Of a DNA stretch of 64,000 nucleotides, positions 62,228 through 64,000 are shown in pieces (position 1 is the first letter of the stretch; the number at the start of each line of letters is the position of its first letter). The notes beneath the pieces are model-generated. The model made no database searches and was not told the DNA's origin. It worked only from the letters and a program-made list of their open reading frames with translations. This DNA is from Ruminococcus sp. HUN007 (GTDB lineage: Bacteria; Bacillota; Clostridia; Oscillospirales; Ruminococcaceae): positions 682,001-746,000 of the forward strand of contig NZ_JOOA01000001.1 in NCBI RefSeq assembly GCF_000712055.1, written 5' to 3'. The translations under genes were made by a program, and so were the position numbers.

Positions 62228-64000
62228 TTAAGTACGGAATACCATACCTATCGATTCAAGCCTGCGTCTCTGGTCTTCGGTAAGTTTCTTCTTCCTCTTG
62301 CCCTCGCCTGCGAGACGCTGCTCGTTTATCCATTTGTTGAGCCATACACCGTCTATTATCAGATCGGCCGGAACTTTAAGACTTCCACCGTGGCTCTCGC
62401 TGTATTCTTTTGTAAGCCTGAACTTTGTTTCCCAGGCATCTTCGGTCTTAAGATCGAGACCGAGAGCGAGTAAACGCTCTGTTCTGTCGTCACGGAGTTC
62501 ACCGCGACTGTAGAGTTCTTTCTGAAGGCGGAACCAGCGGCCAAGTGAGACGTTTCCTTCTTTGAGTGCTGACGGTACATTTTTGTTACCCGTCTTTTTC
62601 AGATAGGAAGCGAGACATTCATAATTGCTGTCCCACTGAATATCGAACTTGCTTCCCCAGTACATACCGATAGAATCGAGCATTTCAAACTGCTCTTCGG
62701 TCAGCATGTTCCTGCCGCGTTTCTGATACTGTGTTCTCAGATTGCAAAGCCATGCTCCAAGTCGTATGCCGTTTTCATCAACGTAATCCGACTTGCATTT
62801 AAGATCACCGTGTCTGCGGTAATACTCAACTGCTGCATGATAGTTGCGTTCGAACACAAAATCATATACGTCCCAGACCATACCGAGCTTATCAAGTTCG
62901 GCGATGTGTTCCGATGTGAGATAACTGCTGTTTATTCCGGCCTTGCGTGCAGTGCGAAGCTGTGCAAGCCATGCACCTAATCGTACGCCGTTTTCGTCAA
63001 CATAAGTGGCTGACGGTCGCAGGTCGTTATGAGCTTCAAAATACTCCTTGGCAGCGGTAAAGTATCTGTTCCATGAAGCATCTTTTGCACTCTCCCACCT
63101 CATGCCGAGACGGTCGAGTTTCGTTATCTGCTCGTCGGTAAGTATACCGTTTGCCCTGCCTGCGCGTACTCTCCGCTGTGTCTGAAGCCATGCCCAGAGT
63201 GAATATCCTTCTTCGGTACGATAACCCTTCGGCATTTCAAGTGAGCCGTTTTCGTTAAAGTACTTTTCTGCGACAGCGTACATGCAGTTCCATGAAGCTG
63301 ACAGACATCCTTCAAGGCTTTCGAACAGTTCGCGGCATTCTGCCAGACGGTCGATGACCTCGAAAGTGTCGTTTATAATAAGGCTTTCACCGTCGTGTGA
63401 ACGGTAATAGCAAAGTGCATTGCGCATTTCTTCCTTTACAGTGTCAATGCTGTACAGGTTTTCAATATTGTTTACAATATCGAAAATGACCGGGTCGCAT
63501 GAACGCGATGCCGAAAGTGCACGGCCTATCTGCTGCTTGTAGATTATCGGCGAGACAGTCGGCCTTAAAAGTATCACACCTGAAATATCTTCAACATGAA
63601 CACCCTCGTTAAGGGCATCTATACAGTACAGAAGTCTGAGATGATCAGAATCATCTGCCTTGAAGTCCTTAAACGCTCTGCTGGCGGAAGGATCGTCGGA
63701 ATAAACTGAATAGATGTGCATGTCACCGTCTATCTTTCCGAGCCAGTCTTCCGCAAGGTTCATATAATCCTGCATGGATTCGTAATTCGGAGTAAAGACT
63801 ATGTATTTTCCATGACGGTCTGTCATGTGTCTGTCAAAGATCTTATCAAGTCCGTCTGCATTTTCAAGTGTCCGGCGAAGCGCATCCAGATAAACTGTTG
63901 CCTCATCGCGGACGGCTTTGCTTTTTGCCTTCTTTACTTTTTCCTCATATTTCACTAGATCATTTTCATATGAGAAAACTGAGAGAACGTATTTAGGCGG
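62228..64000 (-). CDS. Superfamily 2 helicase with helicase-associated repeats (partial)
   Basis: The gene runs off the right edge; 590 codons are present and the N-terminal ATP-binding half is missing. The frame continues to the last base (PPKYVLSVFSYENDLVKYEE), so the GTG at 63955 is internal. The helicase C-terminal domain shows YIVFTPNYESMQDYM, LLYCIDALNEGVHV and the arginine-finger motif YKQQIGRALS. Five helicase-associated (HA) repeats of about 70 residues follow, each ending LxxxGM (for example YSLWAWLQTQRRVRAG, VRLGAWLAQLRTARKAG, IRLGAWLCNLRTQ, VSLGRWFRLQKELY). HA repeats bind DNA in restriction-like or plasmid-borne helicases. Function unknown; possibly DNA repair or defence. Confidence 0.88.
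   Translation of the reverse strand, partial: PPKYVLSVFSYENDLVKYEEKVKKAKSKAVRDEATVYLDALRRTLENADGLDKIFDRHMTDRHGKYIVFTPNYESMQDYMNLAEDWLGKIDGDMHIYSVYSDDPSASRAFKDFKADDSDHLRLLYCIDALNEGVHVEDISGVILLRPTVSPIIYKQQIGRALSASRSCDPVIFDIVNNIENLYSIDTVKEEMRNALCYYRSHDGESLIINDTFEVIDRLAECRELFESLEGCLSASWNCMYAVAEKYFNENGSLEMPKGYRTEEGYSLWAWLQTQRRVRAGRANGILTDEQITKLDRLGMRWESAKDASWNRYFTAAKEYFEAHNDLRPSATYVDENGVRLGAWLAQLRTARKAGINSSYLTSEHIAELDKLGMVWDVYDFVFERNYHAAVEYYRRHGDLKCKSDYVDENGIRLGAWLCNLRTQYQKRGRNMLTEEQFEMLDSIGMYWGSKFDIQWDSNYECLASYLKKTGNKNVPSALKEGNVSLGRWFRLQKELYSRGELRDDRTERLLALGLDLKTEDAWETKFRLTKEYSESHGGSLKVPADLIIDGVWLNKWINEQRLAGEGKRKKKLTEDQRRRLESIGMVFRT

Overview
The window looks like a chromosomal contig from a low-to-moderate GC, Gram-positive, fibre-degrading gut or rumen bacterium of the Ruminococcus type. 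The evidence is a secreted GH5 cellulase with a C-terminal type I dockerin, a second secreted dockerin protein, a LacI-sensor/AraC regulator beside the cellulase, strong Shine-Dalgarno sites, and sigma-A promoters with 17-base spacers. The genus is an inference from gene content; no rRNA, tRNA or CRISPR array was recognised.

Layout. 1-1700: the end of a glycosyltransferase, two small cysteine-rich proteins, and an unexplained structured intergenic stretch. 1694-7197: ilvB-ilvN-ilvC-ilvD, the common branched-chain amino acid pathway, with palindromic repeat copies in its leader and gaps. 7294-12718: a DUF815 ATPase, a membrane diguanylate cyclase, and a LeuA-like HMGL enzyme followed by a GntR/FCD regulator with a matching palindrome at the promoter. 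12728-19736: a dockerin-bearing class A beta-lactamase-fold protein coupled to a peptide deformylase, then an ABC exporter operon whose GntR (YtrA-type) regulator is separated from it by a group II intron. 19800-25508: small accessory genes (PD-(D/E)XK-like protein, DUF4869 plus P-loop pair, HTH plus sirtuin pair). 25560-29974: cellulase and its probable regulator.

29984-38754 is a mobile, cassette-like region. It holds an IS1182-type element sitting in a repeat/terminator unit, a duplicated promoter-plus-start block, Rpn/PD-(D/E)XK-like genes and remnants with interchangeable tails, and an HTH/nucleotidyltransferase toxin-antitoxin pair. Several genes end in the same multi-hairpin unit. 38882-62141 is a large surface-polysaccharide locus on the minus strand. 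It has an initiating sugar-phosphate transferase, glycosyltransferases, Wzx and Wzy, a complete pseudaminic acid set (CapE/PseB-like, PseC, PseH, PseG, PseI, PseF), UDP-galactopyranose mutase, RmlB and an acyltransferase. Inside it lies a Septu-like ATPase/HNH defence pair with a PIN-like protein and decayed genes. The window ends in a 5'-truncated helicase with five helicase-associated repeats.

Two points affect how the sequence should be read. At least five otherwise intact genes (ilvB, LeuA-like, DUF4869, sirtuin, wzy) carry a single extra base, in or next to a short mononucleotide run, which suggests base-calling errors as much as biology. A family of three-hairpin palindromic elements (seven copies seen) overlaps or supplies the TGA stop codon of three genes.
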